Assembly (NCBI GenBank): GCA_002167215.1
Contig: NHDS01000002.1
Location: forward strand, 1 to 24,735
Source of the DNA: Pelagibacteraceae bacterium TMED65
GTDB taxonomy: Bacteria; Pseudomonadota; Alphaproteobacteria; TMED127
Reading direction: 5' to 3'
DNA: 24,735 nt
Numbering within the stretch: position 1 is the first letter of the stretch; each line of letters opens with the position of its first letter. Below the pieces are notes generated by a model. That model saw only the letters and a list, made by a program, of their open reading frames with translations. It was not told where the DNA came from and searched no databases. A program made the translations under genes and the position numbers. Positions 8,131 to 17,373 of the stretch are shown here, piece after piece.

Positions 8131-9141
8131 ATGAAAAAAACAAATATTAACTGGATAAAGAAAAAAAAAGAAGGACTTTATTGTATTCCTGGTGACTTTT
8201 TTATAGATCCCATATTACCAGTAGAAAAAGCACTAATTACTCATGCTCACTCAGATCATGCTCGACCAAATAATAAATATATTCTTTGTTCTGGTGAGAC
8301 AAAAGACATAATGAAACTTAGATATGGTGATAAGTATTGCCAAAGTTGCCAAGTTGTTAATTATAATGAGTCTATAAAAATTAAAGATGTTTATGTGAAA
8401 GTTCTACCTGCTGGACATATTTTGGGTAGTGTTCAGTTTTTAATTGAATACAATGGACATAGGCTTTTAATTAGTGGTGACTATAAAAGAAGGTTTGATT
8501 TAACTTGTTTGCCTTATGAAGCTACAAATTGCCATACCTTCATAACAGAAGCAACTTTTGGATTGCCAATTTTTAAACATCCTCCTGAAAAAAACGAAAT
8601 TCAGAAACTTATCAACTCAATCGAAAATAATAAAGATTCTACTCACATTATAGGTGTTTATGCTTTAGGAAAATGTCAAAGATTAATTAGTATATTAAGA
8701 AGTATTGGTTATGATAAAACTATTTATTTGCACGGTGCTTTATTGAAGATTTCTGAATATTACAATAACAAATTCAATAACATGGGTGTTATAAAGAATG
8801 TCTCTTCGGTTACACCTGTTAGTCTTAAAAATAATCTTATTTTATGTCCTCCTTCCTCATTGAATGATAAATGGTCGCAAAAATTCATAAATATAGTAAA
8901 AGGATATGCCTCTGGATGGATGCAAATAAGACAGAGAATAAAGCAAAAAAATATAGAAGTTCCATTAGTTATTTCTGATCATGCTGATTGGGACGAAATT
9001 TTACAAACAGTTGAAGATGTAGTTCCAGAAGAAGTTTTAGTAACTCATGGTAGAGAAGAGGCTCTTGTATATTTTCTAAAGGAGCAGAAATATAGAAGCA
9101 ATGCATTAAATCTCATTGGATTTGAGGACGAAAATGAATGA
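8131..9141 (+). CDS. Ligase-associated DNA damage response exonuclease (MBL fold)
   Basis: Metallo-beta-lactamase/beta-CASP-like nuclease of 336 residues, the exonuclease member of the ligase-associated repair set. It opens with GLYCIPGDFFIDP (15-27) and the zinc motif THAHSDHA (37-44; His38, His40, Asp42, His43). Further conserved blocks are LPAGHILGS, SGDYKRRFD, the family hallmark TEATFGLP and the C-terminal SDHADWDE. I chose ATG 8131 rather than an in-frame TTG at 8083. The longer form would overlap the start of the divergent helicase, and family members begin about 15 residues before GLYC. The stop overlaps the ligase ATG by 8 nt. Probable role: trimming 3' or 5' DNA ends before ligation, in the cytoplasm. 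The family is sure; its substrate polarity is not readable from the sequence. Confidence 0.95.
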   Translation: MKKTNINWIKKKKEGLYCIPGDFFIDPILPVEKALITHAHSDHARPNNKYILCSGETKDIMKLRYGDKYCQSCQVVNYNESIKIKDVYVKVLPAGHILGSVQFLIEYNGHRLLISGDYKRRFDLTCLPYEATNCHTFITEATFGLPIFKHPPEKNEIQKLINSIENNKDSTHIIGVYALGKCQRLISILRSIGYDKTIYLHGALLKISEYYNNKFNNMGVIKNVSSVTPVSLKNNLILCPPSSLNDKWSQKFINIVKGYASGWMQIRQRIKQKNIEVPLVISDHADWDEILQTVEDVVPEEVLVTHGREEALVYFLKEQKYRSNALNLIGFEDENE

Positions 9142-10702
9142 TTTCGCTGACTTACTTGAAGATTTATTACTTACATCTTCAAAAAAAAAAAAAATTGAGT
9201 TACTTACAAATTATTTTCAAAAATCTGAAAAAAGGGATAAAGGCTGGACATTTTTAATACTTACAACTGGAATAAAGAAAAAATACTTTAATACAAAAGA
9301 TCTAAAAGAATTAGTTATCAAAAGAGTTGGAGAAACTCTGTTCAAATATTCTTACGATTATGTAGGAGATCTTGCTGAAACCATATCTCTTTTATGGAAG
9401 CCCAAACACAAAAATAAATTAGACTATAAACTTTATGAATTTATGGAATTCTTATCTTCAGTTACAAACAAAGAATTGTTAAAGATAAAACTGGAGACGA
9501 CTTTAGATAATTCAACAGAGAAACAAAGATTTTGTTTTTTGAAAATTCTCACGGGGGGACTCCGTGTTGGTGTATCAAATGCTTTGATCAAGGAAGCTTT
9601 AGTAAAATATGGACGTCGAAAATTAGTTGACATTGAAGAATTATGGCATGGTTTTAGACCACCTTACGAAGATTTTTTTAGTTGGTTGGATGGCCAAAAT
9701 CTACCAAAATACATAAATAAAAGAAATTTATTTAATTCTTTTATGTTAGCTAATAATTTTAAAATAGAAGATTTTTTAAATCGTAAAATCGAGGATTTTA
9801 TTTCCGAGTTCAAATGGGATGGTATAAGAGCACAGTTAATTGTATCAAAAAATGGGAGAATTTTTTCAAGAAATGGTGAGGATATCACAAATTCATTTCC
9901 GGATATTAACGTAGATTATGATGATTACTTTGTTGTAGACGGAGAAATAGTAATAAAAAAAAATAATAAGATATTATCATTTAATGATTTGCAAAAAAGA
10001 ATTGGAAGAAAATCTCTCACAAATAAATTACTAAATGATTATCCAGCGCATTTTATTGCATATGACATTCTTTTTTATAAAAAAATCGATTGTAGACCTC
10101 TTAAATTAACTGAAAGAAAACAATATTTAAAAAAATTTGCAGAGTTAAACAATCAAATTACTTTTTCAGAATCAATAAACTTTTCTACCTGGAAACAGTT
10201 AGAAGATATAAGAGAAAATTCACTAAATAATCATATCGAAGGTGTTATTGTTAAAAATAAAAATAGCATTTACAAAAAAGGAAGAGTCGTTGAAGGGTGG
10301 TATAAATGGAAGAGGAGACCTTTTTCCATGGATTTTATTATTATGTATGCACAAAGAGGCCATGGAAAAAGATCATCTTTTTATTCTGACTTTACTTTTG
10401 GTTGTTGGACTAATAAGAAATTTAAAGAATTAGTTCCCATTGGTAAGGCATATTCAGGATATTCTAATGAGGAACTAAAAAAATTAGATATTTGGATTAG
10501 AAATAATACATTGCAAAGATTTGGACCAGTTAGATCTGTAAAAGCTGGCCTTGTTATAGAAGTGGCTTTTGATAATATAAACTACTCCACAAGACATAAA
10601 TCTGGAGTTGCATTGAGATTTCCTAGATTTTCTAGAATTCGTTGGGATAAACCTGTATCTGATGTTTGTATACTAAAAGATGTAAAAGATTTAATAAATT
10701 AA
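9134..10702 (+). CDS. ATP-dependent DNA ligase (ligase-associated repair cluster)
   Basis: Nick-sealing ATP-dependent DNA ligase of 522 residues, additional to the NAD-dependent LigA that bacteria use for replication. An N-terminal helical DNA-binding domain covers about residues 1-200. The nucleotidyltransferase core follows, with motif I KWDGIR (Lys227 is the AMP-accepting lysine), motif III SRNGEDIT, motif IIIa HFIAYDIL, motif IV EGVIVK and motif V WYKWKR. An OB-fold domain ends the protein. No LigD-type polymerase or nuclease domain is fused. The start at ATG 9134 has GAGG six bases upstream and overlaps the exonuclease stop (ATGAATGA); a TTG at 9116 is a less likely start. Codons 16-20 contain a run of 14 A (9181-9194). 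The umuDC promoter begins right after the stop, so read-through into umuDC is possible. Confidence 0.96.
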   Translation: MNDFADLLEDLLLTSSKKKKIELLTNYFQKSEKRDKGWTFLILTTGIKKKYFNTKDLKELVIKRVGETLFKYSYDYVGDLAETISLLWKPKHKNKLDYKLYEFMEFLSSVTNKELLKIKLETTLDNSTEKQRFCFLKILTGGLRVGVSNALIKEALVKYGRRKLVDIEELWHGFRPPYEDFFSWLDGQNLPKYINKRNLFNSFMLANNFKIEDFLNRKIEDFISEFKWDGIRAQLIVSKNGRIFSRNGEDITNSFPDINVDYDDYFVVDGEIVIKKNNKILSFNDLQKRIGRKSLTNKLLNDYPAHFIAYDILFYKKIDCRPLKLTERKQYLKKFAELNNQITFSESINFSTWKQLEDIRENSLNNHIEGVIVKNKNSIYKKGRVVEGWYKWKRRPFSMDFIIMYAQRGHGKRSSFYSDFTFGCWTNKKFKELVPIGKAYSGYSNEELKKLDIWIRNNTLQRFGPVRSVKAGLVIEVAFDNINYSTRHKSGVALRFPRFSRIRWDKPVSDVCILKDVKDLIN

Positions 10703-10703
10703 C

Positions 10704-10731
10704 TTGAAAGTTCTACTTATGTTCTTATAAT
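10704..10731 (+). promoter_or_regulatory. umuDC promoter with embedded LexA box
   Basis: A near-consensus sigma-70 promoter is visible: TTGAAA (10704-10709), a 16-nt spacer and a perfect TATAAT (10726-10731). Inside the spacer lies GTTC-N7-GTTC (10710-10724), the direct-repeat LexA operator known from Alphaproteobacteria. Bound LexA would block RNA polymerase directly, and DNA damage would release it. The -10 ends 5 nt before the umuD ATG (10737). The promoter starts one base after the ligase stop codon. I found no second GTTC-N7-GTTC in the window. Confidence 0.88.
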
Positions 10732-10736
10732 GTAAC

Positions 10737-11141
10737 ATGAGGAAAAAATTGAAAAACAGTAGAATAAAGTTAGTTAGTGCTGCTGCAGGATTCCCTTCAC
10801 CTGCAGAGAATTACATTGAAGAGCAATTAGATTTAAATCGTTATTTAATAAAAAATAAAGAATCCTCTTTTTTTGTAAGAGTTTCAGGTGATTCTATGAT
10901 TAATGTAGGTATATTTGACAATGACATACTAATCGTAGATAGATCTTTAACGCCAACTAGACAATCTATAATTTTAGCTTCTTTAGATGGAGAATTAGTC
11001 ATAAAAAAATTAATAAAAGATCAATCTGAAAATTACTATCTCAAATCAGAAAACACTAACTATCCAAATATAAAAATTAACTTCAATACAGATACAATAA
11101 TATGGGGCGTTGTTACATACGTCATACACAGCTTAAGATAA
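10737..11141 (+). CDS. umuD: UmuD, SOS error-prone polymerase V subunit / self-cleaving LexA-like protein
   Basis: Self-cleaving S24 peptidase of 134 residues whose processed form joins UmuC to make the translesion polymerase Pol V. The cleavage site is AAAGFPSP with scission expected between Ala17 and Gly18, where E. coli UmuD has Cys-Gly. The catalytic Ser53 sits in SGDSM (50-54) and Lys90 in ELVIKKL; the 37-residue Ser-Lys spacing equals Ser60/Lys97 of E. coli. There is no N-terminal helix-turn-helix, so it is not LexA itself. The start is either the ATG at 10737, which would be at or very close to the transcription start, or an in-frame TTG at 10749 with GAGG six bases upstream. The LexA box just upstream predicts strong SOS induction. 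It is followed after 4 nt by umuC. Confidence 0.95.
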   Translation: MRKKLKNSRIKLVSAAAGFPSPAENYIEEQLDLNRYLIKNKESSFFVRVSGDSMINVGIFDNDILIVDRSLTPTRQSIILASLDGELVIKKLIKDQSENYYLKSENTNYPNIKINFNTDTIIWGVVTYVIHSLR

Positions 11142-11145
11142 ATTT

Positions 11146-12468
11146 ATGATTGCTTTACTAGATTGTAATAATTTTTATGTATCATGTGAAAGATTATTTA
11201 ATCCTAAATTAATTAATAAACCTGTGGTGGTACTTTCAAATAATGATGGTTGTATTATTTCTCGTTCAAATGAAGCTAAAGATATAGGTATAAAAATGGG
11301 GGCACCACTTTTTAAAATAAGGCATATTTTGAAGAGTAATAAAGTTAAAATTTTATCATCTAACTATTCGGTTTACGGAGATATCTCAAATAGAATAATG
11401 AATATATTGAAGAATGATCTACCTGAAGTTGAAGTTTACTCAATTGATGAAGCATTCTTCAGTTTATATGGAGTGAATGACAGAGAAAAAAAATGTCTGA
11501 ATTTAGCCGATAAAATATTAAAATGGATTGGAATTCCAGTGAGTATAGGAATAGCAAAAACAAAGACATTGGCAAAGGTTGCAAACAGAGCTGTTAAAAA
11601 AAAACATAAATATGTTGGATTCGATTTTAGATATGAGAATGTTTTAGAATTAAGAAAAAATAATTTTGATTATATATTAAAAAATACTGGCGTAGAAGAC
11701 ATTTGGGGAGTAGGGAAACAATTATCCATTTTTTTAAAAGGCAATAATATCAAAACTGCTTACGATCTTAGTAAAAGTAACGATAATTTTATTAGAGAAA
11801 AAAAAGGAGTTATACTACAAAGAACAGTTTTTGAATTGAGGGGTATAAAATGTAATTATATTGAGAGTATCATACCCGTCAAAAAATCAATTTGTGTGTC
11901 TAGATCTTTTGGTAATAAGTTAAAGAGCTATGAAAATATTAGAAGTGCTCTAATTGTATATGTACAAAAGGCTGCATCAAAAATGAGATTGGAAGGTTTG
12001 TTTTGTAAATCCATAACGATATTTTTAAAAACGCCGAGGTATGAAAAATATATTTATTCTAATAGCAAAACATATACATTAATTGAACCAACATTTGATC
12101 TAAGACTTATTTGGAAAATTTCTGATAAGTTATTACTAAATATTTATAAAGATTCATTTTTATATGGTAAAGTTGGTGTAATATTATCTGATTTCTATTC
12201 AAAAGAATTTGTGCAACAATCGTTAATAAATCAAGAAGCTAGCCTTGAACTAAAAAGAAAAAAAGGAATAAAAATTATGAAACTTATTGACAATATCAAC
12301 TACAGATTCGGATATGGTAAAATTAAATTATCTTCAGACAGCAGTATAAGTTTTTTGTCTAAAAATAAAGAAAAAGATAATAAAAATATGAAGTGGCAAA
12401 TGAAATCACAATACCGTTCACCTTGCTATACTACAAGTTGGTGTGATATACCAAAAGTTAAAGCTTAA
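11146..12468 (+). CDS. umuC: UmuC, Y-family translesion DNA polymerase V catalytic subunit
   Basis: Y-family polymerase of 440 residues that copies past DNA lesions at the cost of mutations. The palm carries LLDCNNFYVSCE (4-15; catalytic Asp6) and SIDEAF (99-104; Asp101, Glu102). The fingers show SNNDGCIISRSNEAK (31-45), the helix-hairpin-helix region GVEDIWGVGKQL lies near 190, and the little-finger domain fills the second half. The C-terminus has the UmuC-type SP-x-YTT-x-W tail, so the protein is full length. It lies 4 nt behind umuD and shares its LexA-controlled promoter. This separates it from DinB (Pol IV), which lacks the UmuD partner and this tail. Confidence 0.97.
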   Translation: MIALLDCNNFYVSCERLFNPKLINKPVVVLSNNDGCIISRSNEAKDIGIKMGAPLFKIRHILKSNKVKILSSNYSVYGDISNRIMNILKNDLPEVEVYSIDEAFFSLYGVNDREKKCLNLADKILKWIGIPVSIGIAKTKTLAKVANRAVKKKHKYVGFDFRYENVLELRKNNFDYILKNTGVEDIWGVGKQLSIFLKGNNIKTAYDLSKSNDNFIREKKGVILQRTVFELRGIKCNYIESIIPVKKSICVSRSFGNKLKSYENIRSALIVYVQKAASKMRLEGLFCKSITIFLKTPRYEKYIYSNSKTYTLIEPTFDLRLIWKISDKLLLNIYKDSFLYGKVGVILSDFYSKEFVQQSLINQEASLELKRKKGIKIMKLIDNINYRFGYGKIKLSSDSSISFLSKNKEKDNKNMKWQMKSQYRSPCYTTSWCDIPKVKA

Positions 12469-12469
12469 A

Positions 12470-12688
12470 ATGGAAGAAAAGAATCAAAAAAAAATTGCAT
12501 CAGCAATAGTGTTAAAAGCAAGGGAAGAATGTAGAAAAAAAAAAATTGATCCCTACATAGCTATAGGTGCTTTTATAGATGAAATAATAAGGGAACTTTC
12601 GACTTTAAATTCTGATGAAAAGGTATCTGAGTTTTTAGTAAGTATTGCAGGCAAAGTGAAATTAGGTATGTATAAGAAGAAAAACTAG
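12470..12688 (+). CDS. Small protein of unknown function in the umuDC operon
   Basis: Predicted 72-residue protein starting at ATG 12470, one base after the umuC stop, so it is almost certainly transcribed with umuDC under LexA. I do not recognise the family. It is Lys/Glu-rich and looks all-helical: a charged first helix, then DPYIAIGAFIDEIIREL (about 26-42), which is amphipathic, and a second amphipathic helix EFLVSIAGKVKLG. It has one cysteine (Cys20) and neither a signal peptide nor a membrane segment. An upstream in-frame GTG at 12443 would overlap umuC and is less likely. Its stop and the stop of the convergent 132-residue gene share the palindrome CTAG (12685-12688). A role as a regulator or partner of Pol V is possible but rests only on position. 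Confidence 0.75.
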   Translation: MEEKNQKKIASAIVLKAREECRKKKIDPYIAIGAFIDEIIRELSTLNSDEKVSEFLVSIAGKVKLGMYKKKN

Positions 12689-13083
12689 TTTGACCTGTTA
12701 AATTTATAATCCTTAATTAGCTTGTCAATATTGCTATATCGCGGCTCGTTATTTTTAATTTTTTTAAGTAACTTTTTTGCTTTTGTTGAAAGTTTTTTAT
12801 CAACACTAAATTGATTTGATTGAGATAGAACACCATTTTTATTTTTATTGTAATGGTCTGATAACTTGTAAAAAGTTTTCATTGATCTATGTGATACATT
12901 TTTTAACACATTCATTTTCAAGTTTTTCGGGTAGGCCCTATCAAGACAGCTCTGTTCGGAGAAGCCTTTGACCACATATTTTTTTAAAAGATTGTAAGCT
13001 TCGAATGAAACAACACGTTTTTCATGAAAATAAGTTTTGTTAATATGCTTTTTTGCTTTATTATAAAAGTTGAATAAACCCAT
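12685..13083 (-). CDS. Hypothetical basic protein, 132 residues
   Basis: I do not recognise this protein. It is strongly basic (many Lys, few acidic residues), soluble and without a signal peptide. The central part (about 25-85) has a mixed helical pattern with one Cys (SEQSCLDRAYP), followed by a Lys-rich stretch KKLSTKAKKLLKKIK (about 96-110). The charge could suit nucleic-acid or membrane-surface binding, but no motif supports a specific call. It faces the umuDC operon tail-to-tail with stops overlapping on CTAG, and it is divergent from the 120-residue membrane protein gene across an interval holding an imperfect palindrome. Confidence 0.65.
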   Translation of the reverse strand: MGLFNFYNKAKKHINKTYFHEKRVVSFEAYNLLKKYVVKGFSEQSCLDRAYPKNLKMNVLKNVSHRSMKTFYKLSDHYNKNKNGVLSQSNQFSVDKKLSTKAKKLLKKIKNNEPRYSNIDKLIKDYKFNRSN

Positions 13084-13094
13084 AAATTCAATAT

Positions 13095-13112
13095 ACTGTA
13101 TAATTGTATAGT
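13095..13112. promoter_or_regulatory. Imperfect palindrome with TATAAT between divergent genes
   Basis: ACTGTATAATTGTATAGT is an 18-bp inverted repeat matching its reverse complement at 14 of 18 positions. It lies 12 nt from the start of the minus-strand gene and about 30 nt from the plus-strand gene. It contains a perfect -10 hexamer TATAAT (13099-13104) on the plus strand. Position and symmetry suit an operator for a dimeric regulator controlling both genes, though AT-rich sequence makes chance symmetry common. Confidence 0.35.
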
Positions 13113-13143
13113 TGTAAACACAATATGTTGTATGGAGATCAAA

Positions 13144-13506
13144 ATGAATGGTTATAACCTCACTAGTCTTAAAGAATTTCTCCCATTTATTGATGAAACT
13201 AAATATCTGTATCTTTTTTTTATTATTATATTTATTATTGTTTTTTGGATTCTTTCAATAATAGTAAAATCATCATCTAAGAAAAAGAAAATTGAAGTTC
13301 CTAAAAATCAACCAAGCTTAAATGATATTGTAGACACCAGAGACATCAAAATAAGTGATGATAACGAATTTGTAGATGTTTTAGTGGCTATTGAAGAAGA
13401 AATGATTGCTATAAGAGAACTTTATGTTGGAGGATATATAAGTAAGGGAGTATACATCTCTGAAACAGATAGGCTTTATGAAAAAGCAAAAATTTTTGGA
13501 ATTTAA
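13144..13506 (+). CDS. Small membrane protein with SHOCT-like C-terminal segment
   Basis: Predicted 120-residue protein. I place the start at ATG 13144 because GGAG lies 6 nt upstream; an ATG at 13132 would add four residues and has no such site. One membrane helix is clear at about residues 19-40 (YLYLFFIIIFIIVFWILSII), preceded by a short polar tail and followed by a Lys/Ser-rich stretch, so most of the protein should be cytoplasmic. The last 35 residues (IEEEMIAIRELYVGGYISKGVYISETDRL) have the spacing of a SHOCT-type short C-terminal helical hairpin: L..L...G.IS followed by a second helix. That domain call is tentative. It probably forms a run with the acidic protein (46 nt gap) and the methyltransferase. 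Confidence 0.72.
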   Translation: MNGYNLTSLKEFLPFIDETKYLYLFFIIIFIIVFWILSIIVKSSSKKKKIEVPKNQPSLNDIVDTRDIKISDDNEFVDVLVAIEEEMIAIRELYVGGYISKGVYISETDRLYEKAKIFGI

Positions 13507-13552
13507 ACATACAAATATAATCATTAAGAAAAAAGTATTAAGGTAGAAACCT

Positions 13553-14215
13553 ATGACTAACTTTATAGAACATTTATCTTCAAAAATTAAAGAGATTGTT
13601 TCAACAAAAGCAGTTTCAAGTGAGTCTGACGATGATGAAAGATTTGAAAATACACTTGTTGACATAAATATATATTTAACTCAAATGGGCTTGAATGAGC
13701 AAATAATAAAAGATTTCGAAGTAAAAATAACACAAGTTTTTAATGATAATTTACAAGATGGCAAGCCGTTAGATGAAGCCTTTGCAAAAGCTTTTGAATT
13801 TTCAAATTCAATACTTGAACAAACGATACAATCTGATTCAAAGGTTTCTAAAGAAGATTCTAATAACTATGATTTGAATTTTGCAAATACTGCATCTTCA
13901 ACTAATACTTTATTGATAGACCAGGCAATAGCAAAGGGGATGACAGTTGAAGAGGCGATTAAGTATGTAAATAATCAACAGATTACAAATACTGAAACAT
14001 TTGGACCAAAAATAGTAAATCATTCTGAAAATTTGAATGATCCATTACTTAGTTCTTCAATGTCAAAAGAAGAAATTGATTTAAGTAAAATTGAAGCTGA
14101 CATGGATGCACAAGCATCAAACTCCAGAGTAAATGAAGCTGATAAAGAAGATGGACTTATTAAAGATTTTGATTCTGATAAAAATCATTTAAATGATGAA
14201 GATGAATTAGGTTAA
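13553..14215 (+). CDS. Acidic low-complexity protein of unknown function, 220 residues
   Basis: Not recognised. The protein is rich in Asp, Glu, Ser and Asn and has no signal peptide or membrane helix. The N-terminal half (about 30-95) looks helical and carries DGKPLDEAF (69-77). A second, similar element KGMTVEEAI occurs at 128-136, so the pattern G-x-[PT]-[LV]-[DE]-E-A appears twice. Short repeats of this style, with Ala-rich helices after a Gly-x-x turn, also occur in longer proteins of AT-poor Alphaproteobacteria as I remember them, but I cannot check this. The last 40 residues are nearly all charged and likely disordered. It lies between the SHOCT-like membrane protein and a methyltransferase on the same strand, 46 and 24 nt away. 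Confidence 0.72.
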   Translation: MTNFIEHLSSKIKEIVSTKAVSSESDDDERFENTLVDINIYLTQMGLNEQIIKDFEVKITQVFNDNLQDGKPLDEAFAKAFEFSNSILEQTIQSDSKVSKEDSNNYDLNFANTASSTNTLLIDQAIAKGMTVEEAIKYVNNQQITNTETFGPKIVNHSENLNDPLLSSSMSKEEIDLSKIEADMDAQASNSRVNEADKEDGLIKDFDSDKNHLNDEDELG

Positions 14216-14239
14216 ATATTCAAACAAAAGTAAATAAAA

Positions 14240-14995
14240 ATGAAAGAGATTACTAAAAAATACAAAAACTTCCTTTTTTTTTTAAAAAAAAAAATTGATG
14301 TTGATGAAATTAAGTATTCAAAAAAATCATTAAATGATTTGTTTAATTACTTTGGAACCGATAAAGGGTCTAGTGTTATAAACCCATATTCTGACGAATC
14401 CATGGAAATACATGGTCATGGTTTTGCAAAATATTATGAAAAAAAGTTAAAAAAATTTAAAAATTGCCATTTCAATATGCTTGAAATAGGTACGTGGGAA
14501 GGGGCTTCAACAGCAGCTTTTGTTAATTTCTTTCCCAATTCTAAAATAATAGGTATTGATAAAAACTTTAAATTTAAATTCAAATCGAAGAGAATAGATT
14601 TTTTCAATTGTGATGTAACTAATTTAAAGGATTTGTATAAATTTTCTTCAAGGTTTAGGAATAATTTTTTTTCAATAATTATAGATGACGCCTCTCATTT
14701 CCTCACACACATGATATTAAGCTTAAAATTTTTTTTTAAGTATTTAGATAATGGAGGGTATTTCATAATCGAAGACTTTAATGCTCATAGTTACTTTCAA
14801 GATTTAAATGATTCTGATGATTCAGAAATACCTATGAAAGAAATACTTTCGAATATAAGAAAGAAAAAAAAATTTAAATCAAAAATACTTTCTTCTAAGG
14901 ATCAAGAATATCTGTTTGAAAATATATCTGGTATTCATTTATATAAGGGAAAGACAAAAATTTCTGATATTGCTTTTATAAAAAAGAGTGGTTAA
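14240..14995 (+). CDS. SAM-dependent class I methyltransferase (macrocin O-methyltransferase-like)
   Basis: Predicted 251-residue class I methyltransferase. The SAM-binding motif I is MLEIGTWEGAS (80-90) and the acidic motif II residue is Asp107 in IIGIDKN. DDASH (149-153) and IIEDF (176-180) supply the likely metal/active-site acids. The N-terminal block FGTDKG..(N)PY...H.F..YYE is typical of enzymes related to the sugar O-methyltransferases of macrolide synthesis (macrocin/demethylmacrocin type) and to surface-polysaccharide methyltransferases. No glycosyltransferase or polyketide gene is nearby, so the acceptor is unknown; a polysaccharide or lipid-linked sugar is the simplest guess. No Shine-Dalgarno sequence precedes the ATG. 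Codons 11-19 contain T10 followed by A11 (14274-14294). Confidence 0.85.
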   Translation: MKEITKKYKNFLFFLKKKIDVDEIKYSKKSLNDLFNYFGTDKGSSVINPYSDESMEIHGHGFAKYYEKKLKKFKNCHFNMLEIGTWEGASTAAFVNFFPNSKIIGIDKNFKFKFKSKRIDFFNCDVTNLKDLYKFSSRFRNNFFSIIIDDASHFLTHMILSLKFFFKYLDNGGYFIIEDFNAHSYFQDLNDSDDSEIPMKEILSNIRKKKKFKSKILSSKDQEYLFENISGIHLYKGKTKISDIAFIKKSG

Positions 14996-15083
14996 AAAAA
15001 CCTTTAGTTTGCCAATTAGAATTATTCTAAGTCGATAAACAATTAATTTGAAATTAGATGTGATTAATACTATCATTATTTTA

Positions 15084-15113
15084 TTGAAAAAATATTTTGG
15101 CTAAACATATAAA
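15084..15113 (+). promoter_or_regulatory. Candidate katG promoter
   Basis: TTGAAA (15084-15089) and TATAAA (15108-15113) are separated by 18 nt in the 196-bp gap before katG. This leaves a leader of about 70 nt and a good ribosome site, AGGA at 15181-15184, seven bases before the ATG. No OxyR, PerR or Fur site is convincing by eye in the gap. Confidence 0.35.
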
Positions 15114-15188
15114 TGATGTGGTGATTCTTTAAACTAGATTTAATTTAGTGTTTTAGGAAACATCTCTGAATATTTAAGAAAGGATTAA

Positions 15189-17330
<2,142 letters not shown>

Positions 17331-17373
17331 TTGGATAAAGACGGCCTGTAGAATTATTTATAATTTCAACTTT

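Noticed and set aside
9116..9133. TTG start for the ligase, six codons upstream of ATG 9134
   Set aside because: ATG 9134 has GAGG at the right distance and a normal overlap with the exonuclease stop.
12470..14995. Defence island or prophage for the cluster of unknown genes
   Set aside because: No integrase, recombinase, phage structural gene, nuclease-effector domain or attachment repeat is visible, and base composition is like the flanks.
17352..17365. AATTAT-TT-ATAATT hairpin between katG and the monooxygenase gene as terminator
   Set aside because: The stem has only A-T pairs and a 2-base loop, too weak for a rho-independent terminator; such symmetry is common in AT-rich DNA.
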